From: Enterobacter dykesii
Lineage (GTDB): Bacteria > Pseudomonadota > Gammaproteobacteria > Enterobacterales > Enterobacteriaceae
DNA length: 64,000 bases
Direction of reading: 5' to 3'
Assembly (NCBI RefSeq): GCF_008364625.2
Contig: NZ_CP126604.1
Location: 1,984,001 to 2,048,000, forward strand
Part shown: positions 24,979 to 33,202 of the stretch, piece after piece
How positions within the stretch are numbered: the first letter of the stretch is position 1
Layout: each line of letters starts with the position of its first letter
Notes under the pieces: generated by a model
The model's database searches: none
What the model saw: only the letters and a program-made list of their open reading frames with translations
Told to the model about the DNA's origin: nothing
Translations under genes and position numbers: made by a program

Positions 24979-27141
24979 ATGTATCGCACATTAAGCTGGC
25001 GCAATATTCCCAATGCGAGAACGTTGTTTGCCATGGTCTTCATGGCGGGGATCGGCTTAATCATCTCCATCGTCGCACTGCTCTATCTTTCCCTGCATCT
25101 TATCAGCACGAAAACCAATGAAATTGATGAACACCGCACGGTGCTTTCCGTGCAGGGGGCCATTCAGACATCGGTTAACCGCGTCTCCTCTCTGGTGCTG
25201 GATAACGCCGTCTGGGACGATGCGGTGCGGGAGGTCTACCGTCCTGCGCTCGATACCGACTGGCTGTACAACACCTGGGGTGCCGGTTTTAAAATCAACA
25301 ACCTCTACGACGGCACCTTCGTGCTGGATGAACATTTCAACGTCCTCTGGGGCTCCTTTCAAAGCCGTCCCTTTAACGAAAAAAACCTCGACTTCTTTGG
25401 CAAGGGGCTCAAAGCGCTTATCGACCGGCACGGGCGAGCGCTCGTGGGTGAAAAAAATATCTATGCCGGGATCAGCAAAACGCGAAGCGGCGTCGCCTTT
25501 GTGGGTATTGGGTTGATTCGCCCGATGGTCGGAAGATTACAGGTTACCGACGGAACGCGCCGCTATCTGGTGATTACCCGCCATCTGAACGCCAGAATAT
25601 TATCCGACCTGGGGGCGACCTTTCAGATCGATCGCCTCAACTATACCCCCGAAAAAATCAACGATCGCAGCATGCCGCTGCACAGCGCGGCGGGGGAGTT
25701 AGTCGGATATCTGAACTGGCAGGCGCGGCTTCCAGGCGCACAGGCCGCCCGGGCGGCATCGTCTGATATCAGGCAGATTGTGGTGCTGGCCTCGGGGCTG
25801 ATCCTGCTTTTCATTCTGGTGAGCAGCGTTGGGCTGTACAAACTCGCGCGCGGTGAAAGCCAGGCGCGTCTGGTCGCAAGAACGGACTGGCTAAGCCATC
25901 TGCCAAACCGGCGTGCGCTCATCGAAGCGCTGGACCACGTGAGTTTACGCGGTGATATTGACGTCAAAAGCGTGGTGTTTATCGATCTGGACGGTTTTAA
26001 AGATGTGAATGACATCTACGGCCACAGCGTGGGAGACGATCTCATCGTGGCGATAGCGAAAACGCTGAGTGAACGCGTGCCGACGGGTGGAATGCTCGCG
26101 CGCATGGGCGGGGATGAGTTTGCCATGACCATCGGCGGAGATGATGCAGAGGCGCAGGCCACCGCCTTTGCCGCTTCGGTGCTGGATTTTTTCACCACCC
26201 CGGTTCAACTGGGGGAACGCACCATCCATATCGGGGCCAGCATCGGTATCGCCAGCGGAACTCTGATTGAATGCACCAGCTCAGAACTGTTTCGCCGCGC
26301 TGATATTGCCATGTATCACGCCAAATTGAGCGGGAAAGGGCGTATCAGCCACTATGACGCGGAGCTCAACAGCGTCCGGGAACGCAAGCTGGCGATTGAA
26401 AATCAGATTCGTGACGGTCTGGAACGCGATGAGTTTGATGTCTGGTATCAGCCGATTATTGACGCCCACAGCCAGACAATGAGCAGCGTCGAGGCGCTAG
26501 TCCGCTGGCCGCGTCGCCCGGAGGGGCCGCTTGGGCCGGATATTTTTATCACCATTGCGGAGACCAGCGGTCTGATTTACAAGCTGGGCCAGTTTGTGTT
26601 GCAGCGGGCCTGCCAGGATCTGCAGCCTTACGGCGACTTAAAGCTCTCCGTGAATATCTCCCCCGCGCAATTTCGCGATCCTGCATTCGAAGAAAAAGTG
26701 GCCAGCGTGCTGGAAAACACCCGTTTCCCGGCCCACCGACTGCAGCTTGAGGTTACGGAGTCGTATGTACTGGAAAACCCGGAGCGTGCCCGCATGGCGA
26801 TAGCCAATCTTAAAGCGCTGGGTACCGCGGTGGCGCTGGATGACTTTGGCACCGGCTATTCCAGCATTGGCTATTTGCGGCGTTTCAACTTCGACACCAT
26901 CAAGATCGATAAATCCCTGGCCGGGCTGGTGGACCACGATGAGCAGGCGGCTGCGCTGGTAAGCGGCACGGTGCGGATCGCCAATGCGCTGGGTATGGCG
27001 GTGGTGGCAGAAGGGGTGGAAACCGAGAAGCAGATGAAACTGCTGCGGCTGGCTGGCTGCGATCAACTGCAGGGTTTTTGGTTCAGCCAGCCGATGCCGA
27101 TTGAGTCAATAAGAGCGTTACGTAAGGTCAGACGCTGCTGA
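24979..27141 (+). CDS. Membrane GGDEF/EAL protein with CHASE4-like periplasmic domain
   Basis: 720 aa. TM1 lies at ~17-44, a CHASE4-like periplasmic domain at ~45-262 (DNAVWDDAVREVY is typical), TM2 at ~266-288, GGDEF at 377-381 (RMGGDEFAM), and EAL at 505-507 with DDFGTGYSS at 621-629. Both catalytic motifs are intact, so it could make and break cyclic di-GMP. The RxxD inhibitory site before GGDEF is absent (RVPT). It lies between mdtI and ydgD, where E. coli K-12 has no gene. Which activity dominates cannot be read from the sequence. Confidence 0.88.
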   Translation: MYRTLSWRNIPNARTLFAMVFMAGIGLIISIVALLYLSLHLISTKTNEIDEHRTVLSVQGAIQTSVNRVSSLVLDNAVWDDAVREVYRPALDTDWLYNTWGAGFKINNLYDGTFVLDEHFNVLWGSFQSRPFNEKNLDFFGKGLKALIDRHGRALVGEKNIYAGISKTRSGVAFVGIGLIRPMVGRLQVTDGTRRYLVITRHLNARILSDLGATFQIDRLNYTPEKINDRSMPLHSAAGELVGYLNWQARLPGAQAARAASSDIRQIVVLASGLILLFILVSSVGLYKLARGESQARLVARTDWLSHLPNRRALIEALDHVSLRGDIDVKSVVFIDLDGFKDVNDIYGHSVGDDLIVAIAKTLSERVPTGGMLARMGGDEFAMTIGGDDAEAQATAFAASVLDFFTTPVQLGERTIHIGASIGIASGTLIECTSSELFRRADIAMYHAKLSGKGRISHYDAELNSVRERKLAIENQIRDGLERDEFDVWYQPIIDAHSQTMSSVEALVRWPRRPEGPLGPDIFITIAETSGLIYKLGQFVLQRACQDLQPYGDLKLSVNISPAQFRDPAFEEKVASVLENTRFPAHRLQLEVTESYVLENPERARMAIANLKALGTAVALDDFGTGYSSIGYLRRFNFDTIKIDKSLAGLVDHDEQAAALVSGTVRIANALGMAVVAEGVETEKQMKLLRLAGCDQLQGFWFSQPMPIESIRALRKVRRC

Positions 27142-27142
27142 T

Positions 27143-27964
27143 TTACTGCTGCGCCAGCGCTTCCAGCTTGTCGCGAAAGCCGGTCACGGACAAGGCCCTG
27201 TTATCTGCGCGCCAGCGATCTTTCGCCGCCGGTGCAGAGCTCTGCACACCGATCAACTGCCAGCCGTTATCTGTTTTCAGCATCAGCGGTGAACCACTGT
27301 CGCCCGGCAACGTATCGCACTGGTGCGAGAGTACGCTGGTTTGCGCCCAGCCCGTCACAATACAGTCGGTATGCGTATAAAGCGTATCCAGATGATCGAC
27401 AGGATAGCCTGACTGCGTCACCTTTCGGTCGGCGGCCTTCAGCGCGGCGGTGAGTGCGGCCTTGTCGCCGTCAAATAACGGCAGCGGCGTAATGCCCGAA
27501 GGCGGGTAGCGTAAAACGATCAGGCCAAAATCCCATGAGGCGGCCGCCGGCGGCACGATCCAGCCGTCGCCATCCGGCTTCAGGCGTTTGCCGAGAGACG
27601 GATCAACCCGTCCCTCAATGCCGTGGATTTCATAGCGCCAGGTCCCTTTTTGCGACACAAACCGCAAGGCAACCGCTTTATCCGGCTTGCCGTTTGGCGG
27701 CGTTAACAAACAGTGGCCTGCCGTCAGGGCAAGCTGTGGGGTGATCAGCGTCGCGGTGCACAAGTTACCGCTGGCGGTTTCCAGTTGACCTATAGCATCC
27801 CAGGGCGCCTGGGTGGGATCGGCGACGCGCGTACGATCGTCATGACCGAAAAAAAGCGTCTTTAGCTCTTTTGCGCTAATGGTGTCATCACCGCCATCAT
27901 CCGCATGTGAGAATCCAGAAAAAAGACCAAACGTTCCCAGTAACAACACAACAGATTTACGCAT
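27143..27964 (-). CDS. ydgD: Trypsin-like serine peptidase YdgD
   Basis: 273 aa, the length of E. coli YdgD. A signal peptide of ~21 residues ends at FSHA, so the protein is periplasmic. The catalytic triad is visible: His in LTAGHCLL, Asp in [10 protein letters not shown] and Ser in GDSGSPL. It stops one base after the GGDEF/EAL gene on the opposite strand. It lies downstream of asr and ydgU on the same strand, as in E. coli. The substrate is not known. Confidence 0.93.
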   Translation of the reverse strand: MRKSVVLLLGTFGLFSGFSHADDGGDDTISAKELKTLFFGHDDRTRVADPTQAPWDAIGQLETASGNLCTATLITPQLALTAGHCLLTPPNGKPDKAVALRFVSQKGTWRYEIHGIEGRVDPSLGKRLKPDGDGWIVPPAAASWDFGLIVLRYPPSGITPLPLFDGDKAALTAALKAADRKVTQSGYPVDHLDTLYTHTDCIVTGWAQTSVLSHQCDTLPGDSGSPLMLKTDNGWQLIGVQSSAPAAKDRWRADNRALSVTGFRDKLEALAQQ

Positions 27965-28066
27965 ATCACACTCTGGTGGGGGTAATTATGATTATTAAAA
28001 GTGAACCCTATGAAAATACTATAGACGGGACAGCGCTAAAGTGGGAGTAAAATCAGCGTGCTACAA

Positions 28067-28150
28067 TCAGGAAAGATAAAAATGGCTGGCGATGAGCGCG
28101 CATAAAATAAGCAGGATAAGAATCAGCTCAAACCGATAGCGTCGCAGCAT
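28067..28150 (-). CDS. ydgU: Small membrane protein YdgU
   Basis: 27-codon gene: MLRRYRFELIL then a Leu/Ile-rich membrane span ending HFYLS. It matches the small E. coli protein YdgU, found in the same place between asr and ydgD. GGAGGG lies just upstream of the ATG. It is probably co-transcribed with asr by readthrough of the terminator between them, so acid-induced; its function is unknown. Confidence 0.88.
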   Translation of the reverse strand: MLRRYRFELILILLILCALIASHFYLS

Positions 28151-28164
28151 ACGCCCTCCGGAAA

Positions 28165-28203
28165 TAAAAAAACGGCGCGGAACCTGTTCCGGTTCAGCGC
28201 CGG
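28165..28203 (-). terminator. Rho-independent terminator after asr
   Basis: On the minus strand CGGCGC...GCGCCG, with an internal GGAAC/GTTCC pairing, is followed by GTTTTTTT. A second short hairpin (GTGCCC/GGGCAC, 28213-28228) precedes it. It lies between asr and ydgU. Confidence 0.8.
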
Positions 28204-28244
28204 TTTACCAACGTGCCCCGAAGGGCACGGTTAAGCTTGTACTC

Positions 28245-28562
28245 TTACGCAGCTGGCTGTGCAGCTGGTTTAGCAGCTTCGTGTTTTACTGCTTTTTTGT
28301 GATGCTTTTTAGCAGCCTGAGCTTTCTGTTCTACAGCCGGTTTAGCGGCTTTTTTGTGGTGCTTTTTAGCAGCCTGCGCTTTTTGCTCTGCAGCCGGTTT
28401 AGCCGCTTTATGGTGTTTCTTGTGATGTACAGTTTTTGCTGGCGCAGCGGTGGTCGTTGCAGCAGGTGCCGCAGCAGCCGGTGCAGCAGTGGTTTCAGCA
28501 GCAAACGCAGCAGAAGACAGACCCATAGCAGCGGCAACAACCAGAGCTAATACTTTTTTCAT
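28245..28562 (-). CDS. asr: Acid shock protein Asr
   Basis: 105 aa. The signal peptide [21 protein letters not shown] matches E. coli Asr; the mature part is low-complexity Ala/Lys/His/Pro-rich with repeats of [17 protein letters not shown] type. It is periplasmic, strongly induced by acid, intrinsically disordered and basic, and is thought to act as a chaperone or charge buffer. The second of two close ATG codons (28562) is used here because the first lies only 2 bases from the GAGG ribosome-binding site. An RstA box lies upstream. Confidence 0.94.
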   Translation of the reverse strand: MKKVLALVVAAAMGLSSAAFAAETTAAPAAAAPAATTTAAPAKTVHHKKHHKAAKPAAEQKAQAAKKHHKKAAKPAVEQKAQAAKKHHKKAVKHEAAKPAAQPAA

Positions 28563-28618
28563 GTTCATACCCTCGAATTTGGTTTTTCATTTAACCCCAC
28601 TGCGGGGCCGTTGAAAGA

Positions 28619-28680
28619 ACTATATCCCTGTAAATTCGAGGTTTCCGTGAGTGATTGGTATCGGCTTGTAACCATATGTA
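28619..28680 (-). promoter_or_regulatory. asr promoter with RstA box
   Basis: On the minus strand TACATATGGTTACA (28667-28680) fits the RstA consensus TACATNTNGTTACA at every fixed base. A -10-like TATAGT lies at 28619-28624 with no good -35, as expected for an activator-dependent acid promoter. Confidence 0.8.
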
Positions 28681-28704
28681 CATTGCCGGGGTCCTGCACA
28701 GACG

Positions 28705-28781
28705 GCCCCCTCTCCCTTGAGGGAGAGGGGTGGGATGAGGGGGAATATACGGCTTCTTTACCTGAGGTCCCTCACCCCTGG
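28705..28781. repeat. GC-rich REP-like palindromic element
   Basis: CCCCTCTCCC-TTGA-GGGAGAGGGG (28707-28730) is a perfect 10-bp palindrome, followed by TGGGATGAGGG and, inverted, CCCTCACCCC. The mix of GGGAGAGGG and GGGTGAGGG arms is typical of intergenic REP-type repeats in Enterobacter and Klebsiella. It lies just after the carboxypeptidase gene. Confidence 0.6.
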
Positions 28782-28790
28782 CCAAACAGA

Positions 28791-30278
28791 TTACAAATAG
28801 CGCGAGGTCAGATGTTCGCGGAAGTAACGGATATTCAGATCTTCACCCGTCGCCTGGGTGATTAATTGCGACGTGCTGAAGCGGCTGCCGTGCTGCCAGA
28901 TGTTCTGACGCAGCCACTCAAAGAGTGCGGAAAAATCGCCCTCAGCGATGGAGGCCTGCAGACCCGGCAGTGCGGTTCTGGCGGCATGGAACAGCTGCGC
29001 GGCGTACATGGCGCCAAGCGTGTATGACGGGAAGTATCCAAAACCGCCGTCGGTCCAGTGGATGTCCTGCATACAGCCGTTGCGGTAGTTATCTTTGGTG
29101 GATAACCCGAGCCAGGCCTGCATTTTCTCATCCCACAGGGCGGGAATATCGTCCACCTCGATCTCGCCGTTAATCAGCGCCCGTTCAATTTCATAGCGCA
29201 GCACCACGTGTGCCGGGTAGCTCACTTCGTCCGCATCGACGCGGATATAGCCAGGTTTGACGCGCTGGTTCCAGGCAATAAAGTTCTCTTCGCTAAACGC
29301 CGCCTGGCTGCCAAAGCGGGCATGTACCGCAGGCAGGAGATGCCTGAGGAAGGCTTCACTGCGCCCCAGCTGCATTTCAAAGAACAGGCTCTGCGACTCA
29401 TGGATTGCGGTTGAGCGCGCCAGGGCAATCGGCTGTCCTGACCACGCGCGCGGCAGGTTTTGTTCGTAGCGGGCGTGTCCTGTTTCGTGGATCACGCCAA
29501 ACAGCGCGCTGAGCAGCTCATCCTCGTCATAGCGCGTGGTGATACGCACGTCTTCCGGGACGCCGCCGCAGAACGGGTGCGCGCTCACGTCCAGGCGACC
29601 GCCGTTAAAATCGAAGCCAAGCATCTTCATGGCTTCCAGGCCCAGCTCACGCTGTGTTGCCGTCGGGAAGGGGCCTTGCGGAGGAATAAACGACCGTTGA
29701 GCCTGTTTTTCGACCACGTTTGCCAGCAGATCCGGGAGCCAGGACTTCATATCGCCGAACAGAACGTCCAGACGCGCGCTGGTCATGTCGGGTTCAAAAA
29801 TGTCCAGCAGCGCGTCGTACGGCGTACAGCCTTTGGCTTCGGCCCGCAGGCAAGCCTCTTCGCGGCTGAGTTTGACCACCTCTTTCAGGTTGGCGGAAAA
29901 ACCCTGCCAGTCGTTGGCGGGTCGCTGAGTACGCCAGGCGTGTTCACACTTGCTGCCTGCCAGGGATTTCGCTTCCACCAGCGATTCCGGCAGCAGGGTA
30001 GCCTGCTGGTAGTGGCGCGTCATTTCGCGCAGGTTGGCCTGTTCGACATCATTCAGATCCTCACCTGCCGCCGCCGCTAACAGGTCGCCGACTTTTTTAT
30101 CGGTCAGGATCTGATGTTGCAGGACGCTCATCTCCGCCAGCGCCTCGCCGCGCGCGGCGCTGCCGCCCGGCGGCATCATCGTGAACATATCCCAGCTGGC
30201 GATAGAGGAGAGGTGAGAGAAGCGGGAGAGACGCTGGAAGGTGCGGGTGAGTGCCTGATAAGCCGATGATTTTTCCAT
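28791..30278 (-). CDS. M32 family metallocarboxypeptidase
   Basis: 495 aa, the usual size for thermostable carboxypeptidase 1-like enzymes. The zinc motif is HETGH at 264-268, with the third ligand Glu in HESQSLFFE near 294, and HPF near 234 as in the family. It removes C-terminal residues from peptides in the cytoplasm, with broad specificity. No signal peptide. E. coli K-12 has no homologue here, so it is an accessory gene in the ynfM-asr interval. Confidence 0.9.
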   Translation of the reverse strand: MEKSSAYQALTRTFQRLSRFSHLSSIASWDMFTMMPPGGSAARGEALAEMSVLQHQILTDKKVGDLLAAAAGEDLNDVEQANLREMTRHYQQATLLPESLVEAKSLAGSKCEHAWRTQRPANDWQGFSANLKEVVKLSREEACLRAEAKGCTPYDALLDIFEPDMTSARLDVLFGDMKSWLPDLLANVVEKQAQRSFIPPQGPFPTATQRELGLEAMKMLGFDFNGGRLDVSAHPFCGGVPEDVRITTRYDEDELLSALFGVIHETGHARYEQNLPRAWSGQPIALARSTAIHESQSLFFEMQLGRSEAFLRHLLPAVHARFGSQAAFSEENFIAWNQRVKPGYIRVDADEVSYPAHVVLRYEIERALINGEIEVDDIPALWDEKMQAWLGLSTKDNYRNGCMQDIHWTDGGFGYFPSYTLGAMYAAQLFHAARTALPGLQASIAEGDFSALFEWLRQNIWQHGSRFSTSQLITQATGEDLNIRYFREHLTSRYL

Positions 30279-30355
30279 TCTTGTTCTTCCTTATCGTTTT
30301 GGGAGTATTGAGGGAGTGTATCGTGAATTATGGAGGATTAGTGCACTTTTGATGC

Positions 30356-30374
30356 AAGGGGCGCGAAGCCCCTT
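30356..30374 (-). terminator. Stem-loop after the DUF1493 gene
   Basis: AAGGGGC-N5-GCCCCTT, a 7-bp stem 6 bases beyond the stop, without a T-run. It could end the Hcp transcript. Confidence 0.4.
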
Positions 30375-30379
30375 ATTAG

Positions 30380-30709
30380 TCAGTCGTAGAGCCACTTTCC
30401 TGCTTTTGCCGACTCTGCAAACATTCTTACGGTCAACGGTATGCGGGTTGATTCAATTTCTTCCCGCTTCAGTCTGAACCAGCGCTTTAACAAGGGCGTA
30501 TTCTGCCAGGGAAAATAGCGAGACCAATCCACACCAGACAAATCGACGTTGAACTCTTTCTCGTATCGGGTTAATGCATCGTGTAGGTCATCGCCCGGTG
30601 AATCGAATAAATCAGAATCCAGTTCCAGAGGAACTTCTTGCCAGTCGTTATCCAGATAACCAGGAATTTCATCCCGAAACATAAATAACACGTCGTCTAC
30701 GATGCTCAT
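30380..30709 (-). CDS. DUF1493 family protein
   Basis: 109 aa, acidic, resembling DUF1493, an acyl-carrier-like helical family common in Salmonella and Klebsiella: DDVLFMFRDEIPGYLD, then LDSDLFDSPGDDLHDALTRYEKEFNVD, then WSRYFPWQ. The ATG at 30709 shares one base with the stop of the upstream gene (TAATG), so translation is coupled. Third gene after hcp. DUF1493 genes often appear near type VI secretion clusters; an immunity or chaperone role is possible but unproven. The frame extends upstream to 30814 without support. Confidence 0.7.
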   Translation of the reverse strand: MSIVDDVLFMFRDEIPGYLDNDWQEVPLELDSDLFDSPGDDLHDALTRYEKEFNVDLSGVDWSRYFPWQNTPLLKRWFRLKREEIESTRIPLTVRMFAESAKAGKWLYD

Positions 30710-31158
30710 TAGAAAGATGTCCACGCTATGCGGTCTTTTGGTCGTGCAATCAAATTGTATTTCTCTCGTGTGCGCGTTGAAACTCGATGAAGAGTCAGTG
30801 CAAGTGAGGCCCATCCAAGCCAGGGGATATAGCGACCGATTACCGCTGCGAGTTTGTTAGTTGGCTGCATCCTGACTCCCACGGGAGTGGGAATTTTAAT
30901 CCCGAAAGGAAGACGAGCGTCCCGTAAAATTATTCGCGCGTACTTTGAAACAACGCTTGTCCCCAGGGTGGCGCCTTCAGGTTTTGCCCGAGTACGTAGC
31001 CACGGTTGTCCGCCCAAAATAGCCGCCCCTGAAACGGCATCTATCCTCAACTCCATACAAAACTCCTCAAGAAAAATGATCTCAAGTAACTCGCCCGGAG
31101 TGACGTTTGAATGACCTCTGTAGAAGTAGGTTCCGTTAATCTCTTCCGTAGTATCCAT
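30709..31158 (-). CDS. Hcp-linked protein of unknown function, possible T6SS cargo
   Basis: 149 aa, not recognised. It starts 13 bases after the hcp stop and ends overlapping the DUF1493 gene by one base. The N-terminal half is mixed alpha/beta (NGTYFYRGHSNVTPGELLEI, then ELRIDAVSGAAILGG), the C-terminal half is basic with one hydrophobic stretch (YIPWLGWASLALTLHRV). This gene order (hcp, small protein, DUF1493) suggests a protein loaded in the Hcp tube. The function is inferred from position only. The open frame continues upstream to 31461 inside hcp, but that part is a shadow. Confidence 0.6.
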   Translation of the reverse strand: MDTTEEINGTYFYRGHSNVTPGELLEIIFLEEFCMELRIDAVSGAAILGGQPWLRTRAKPEGATLGTSVVSKYARIILRDARLPFGIKIPTPVGVRMQPTNKLAAVIGRYIPWLGWASLALTLHRVSTRTREKYNLIARPKDRIAWTSF

Positions 31159-31171
31159 ACCAGTACCCCAG

Positions 31172-31654
31172 TTACGCTGTCGCCCGTTCATTCCATGCGT
31201 CAGAGAAAATGATATTGCCGTCGTTATGTTTCCACGTAATTTTCTCATAGCGCAATTCAACCGTTTCGAGGTGGTTGTTATTATTGTCGCCCGGCGCAGC
31301 CATTGCAGGTGATACTGAAACAATCCGCACGCCTTCCAGAAGAATATTGAAATACTCCGCTTCAAGACCTGCGTCATTAATCTTGTAGAATTTAAGTTCG
31401 GCTTTTTGCAGAGCCTGGCCTGTCGCGACCGCTTTATAGAGATAGGGTGATGAGTAATCAAATTCCTTTACGATCATCATTGGGGAGTGGATGCGTTTAC
31501 CCGTAGGTTTACCCGTCAGGTTATCGGTCGGCGTCGAAAGATTGTGGTGAAATCCTTTGAACTCAATGCTGTATTCCCTGTGCTGCACATCACAACCGCC
31601 TTTGATAAGCGCACCACCGTCATCGAACAACCACATATTGCCTGGAATGGCCAT
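31172..31654 (-). CDS. hcp: Hcp family type VI secretion tube protein (orphan)
   Basis: 160 aa, the size of Hcp1-type proteins. It begins MAIPGNMWLFDDGGALIKGG and has KGKR-like TGKRIHSPMMIVKEFDYSSPYLYKA and YFNILLEGVRIVSVSPAM. Hcp hexamers stack into the tube fired by T6SS and carry small effectors in the lumen. No other T6SS structural gene lies in the window, so this is an orphan copy that would depend on a cluster elsewhere. The start at 31654 matches the family; the frame runs up to 31723. Confidence 0.9.
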   Translation of the reverse strand: MAIPGNMWLFDDGGALIKGGCDVQHREYSIEFKGFHHNLSTPTDNLTGKPTGKRIHSPMMIVKEFDYSSPYLYKAVATGQALQKAELKFYKINDAGLEAEYFNILLEGVRIVSVSPAMAAPGDNNNNHLETVELRYEKITWKHNDGNIIFSDAWNERATA

Positions 31655-31781
31655 TTTAAAATCCCTCTTTTCATACGATGAAGTCGATGAGCTTACAGAG
31701 AGAGGGAAGAGAGCTGAATGCACAAAGTGGTTATAATGAATTCGTTTTACTTAATACTGAATTAAGTTTAGCTAACATGAG

Positions 31782-31825
31782 AAACGCTCCCCCGTACATT
31801 AGCTGATATGCGGGGGATAGCGTTT
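31782..31825 (-). terminator. Stem-loop after ynfM
   Basis: AAACGCT-CCCCCG and CGGGGG-AGCGTTT arms pair with a small internal bulge, just beyond the ynfM stop. Strong stem, no T-run on the minus side. Confidence 0.55.
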
Positions 31826-31827
31826 GT

Positions 31828-33081
31828 TTATTTCAAACGCTGATGCAGGCTTCTCCCCACCATCAGCGCCGCGCACAGCATCAGCGCGATAAACCCGCCC
31901 ACGCCGTTCCAGCCGTAGTGATGCCAGAACACGCCGCCGAGCGTCCCGGCGATGCTGGAACCCAGGTAATAGCTAAACAGATACAGCGACGATGCCTGTC
32001 CTTTGGCGCGACGCGCGCGCGGGCCAATCCAGCTGCTGGCGACCGAGTGCGCGGCAAAGAACCCCGCAGAGAAGAGCAGCATGCCGGCAAAGATGAACCA
32101 CAGCGAGGAAAAGAGCGTCAGCAGCAGGCCGAGTAACATCACGCCCGTGAAGACCAGCAGGACGGGCCCGCGTCCATAGCGTGCGGTCATCGCCCCGGCT
32201 TTCGGCGAACTCCAGGTGCCGGTGAGATAGGCCACAGAAAGCAAGCCGACAACGGCCTGATTCAGATGCCACGGGGAGAGCATCAGGCGATAGCCAATAT
32301 AGTTAAACAGCGTGACGAAGGCACCCATCAGCAGAAAGCCGATCAGAAACAGGCGCGGAAGCCCTTTGTCGCGCCAGTGCAGGCGGAAGTTGATAAACAG
32401 CGTTTTCGGGCGCAGCGATGTCGGGCGGAAATGACGCGATTCCGGCAGAATTTTCCAGAACATCAGGGCGGATGCCAGCGCAAAACATCCGATGACCGCC
32501 AACGCAATACGCCAGTTAAAGAAGTCCGTAAAGACCCCGCTCAGCAGGCGGCCGCTCATTCCGCCAATCGAGTTCCCGCTGATGTAAAGCCCCATAGAGA
32601 AAGCAACAAAGCTCGGGTGGATCTCCTCGCTGAGGTAGGTCATTCCGACCGCCGCCACGCCGCTGAGCGAGAGCCCAATCAGCGCGCGCATCACCAGAAT
32701 ACCGTGCCAGCTGGTCATCATGGTCGAGAGTAACGTACAGACCGAGGCCAGCATCAGCGCGGTCACCATCACCGGCTTACGGCCAATGGCGTCGGACAGC
32801 GGTCCGGTAAAGAGCAGGCCAATCGCCAGCATGCCGGTAGATATAGAGAGCGAAACGCTGCTGCTGGCAGGCGATACGCCAAACTCATGAGAGAGAACGG
32901 GCAGGATCGGCTGAACGCAATAGAGCAGGGCGAAGGTGGCAAGTCCGGCGGAAAAGAGCGCCAGCGTGACGCGCATAAATTGGGGGGTACCACGTTTAAT
33001 GAACTGGACCGGCTGCAGTGCTGCGGGTAAATCATTGATATCTTTTGCCGGATCGATATCAATAGTCGTTGTACGGCTCAC
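31828..33081 (-). CDS. ynfM: MFS transporter YnfM
   Basis: 417 aa from a GTG start, the same as E. coli YnfM, with near-identical runs such as KRGTPQFMRVTLALFSAGLA and MTYLSEEIHPSFVAFSMGLY. Twelve TM segments are expected; it is an arabinose-efflux/MdfA-type drug:H+ antiporter-like protein reported to export arabinose or drugs. GTG at 33081 is preceded by AAGGAA and gives the E. coli length; an ATG at 33102 is also open. It is divergent from ynfL. Confidence 0.92.
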   Translation of the reverse strand: MSRTTTIDIDPAKDINDLPAALQPVQFIKRGTPQFMRVTLALFSAGLATFALLYCVQPILPVLSHEFGVSPASSSVSLSISTGMLAIGLLFTGPLSDAIGRKPVMVTALMLASVCTLLSTMMTSWHGILVMRALIGLSLSGVAAVGMTYLSEEIHPSFVAFSMGLYISGNSIGGMSGRLLSGVFTDFFNWRIALAVIGCFALASALMFWKILPESRHFRPTSLRPKTLFINFRLHWRDKGLPRLFLIGFLLMGAFVTLFNYIGYRLMLSPWHLNQAVVGLLSVAYLTGTWSSPKAGAMTARYGRGPVLLVFTGVMLLGLLLTLFSSLWFIFAGMLLFSAGFFAAHSVASSWIGPRARRAKGQASSLYLFSYYLGSSIAGTLGGVFWHHYGWNGVGGFIALMLCAALMVGRSLHQRLK

Positions 33082-33202
33082 ACAGTTTCCTTGCTTAAAC
33101 ATTCCCGTGATTTCTGGTGACGGGTATGACCACCTGTTCAGGGTAGGAAAATGTAAATATTCTGTCTAATATATTAATAATCTCAAATGATACTTTAAAA
33201 AT

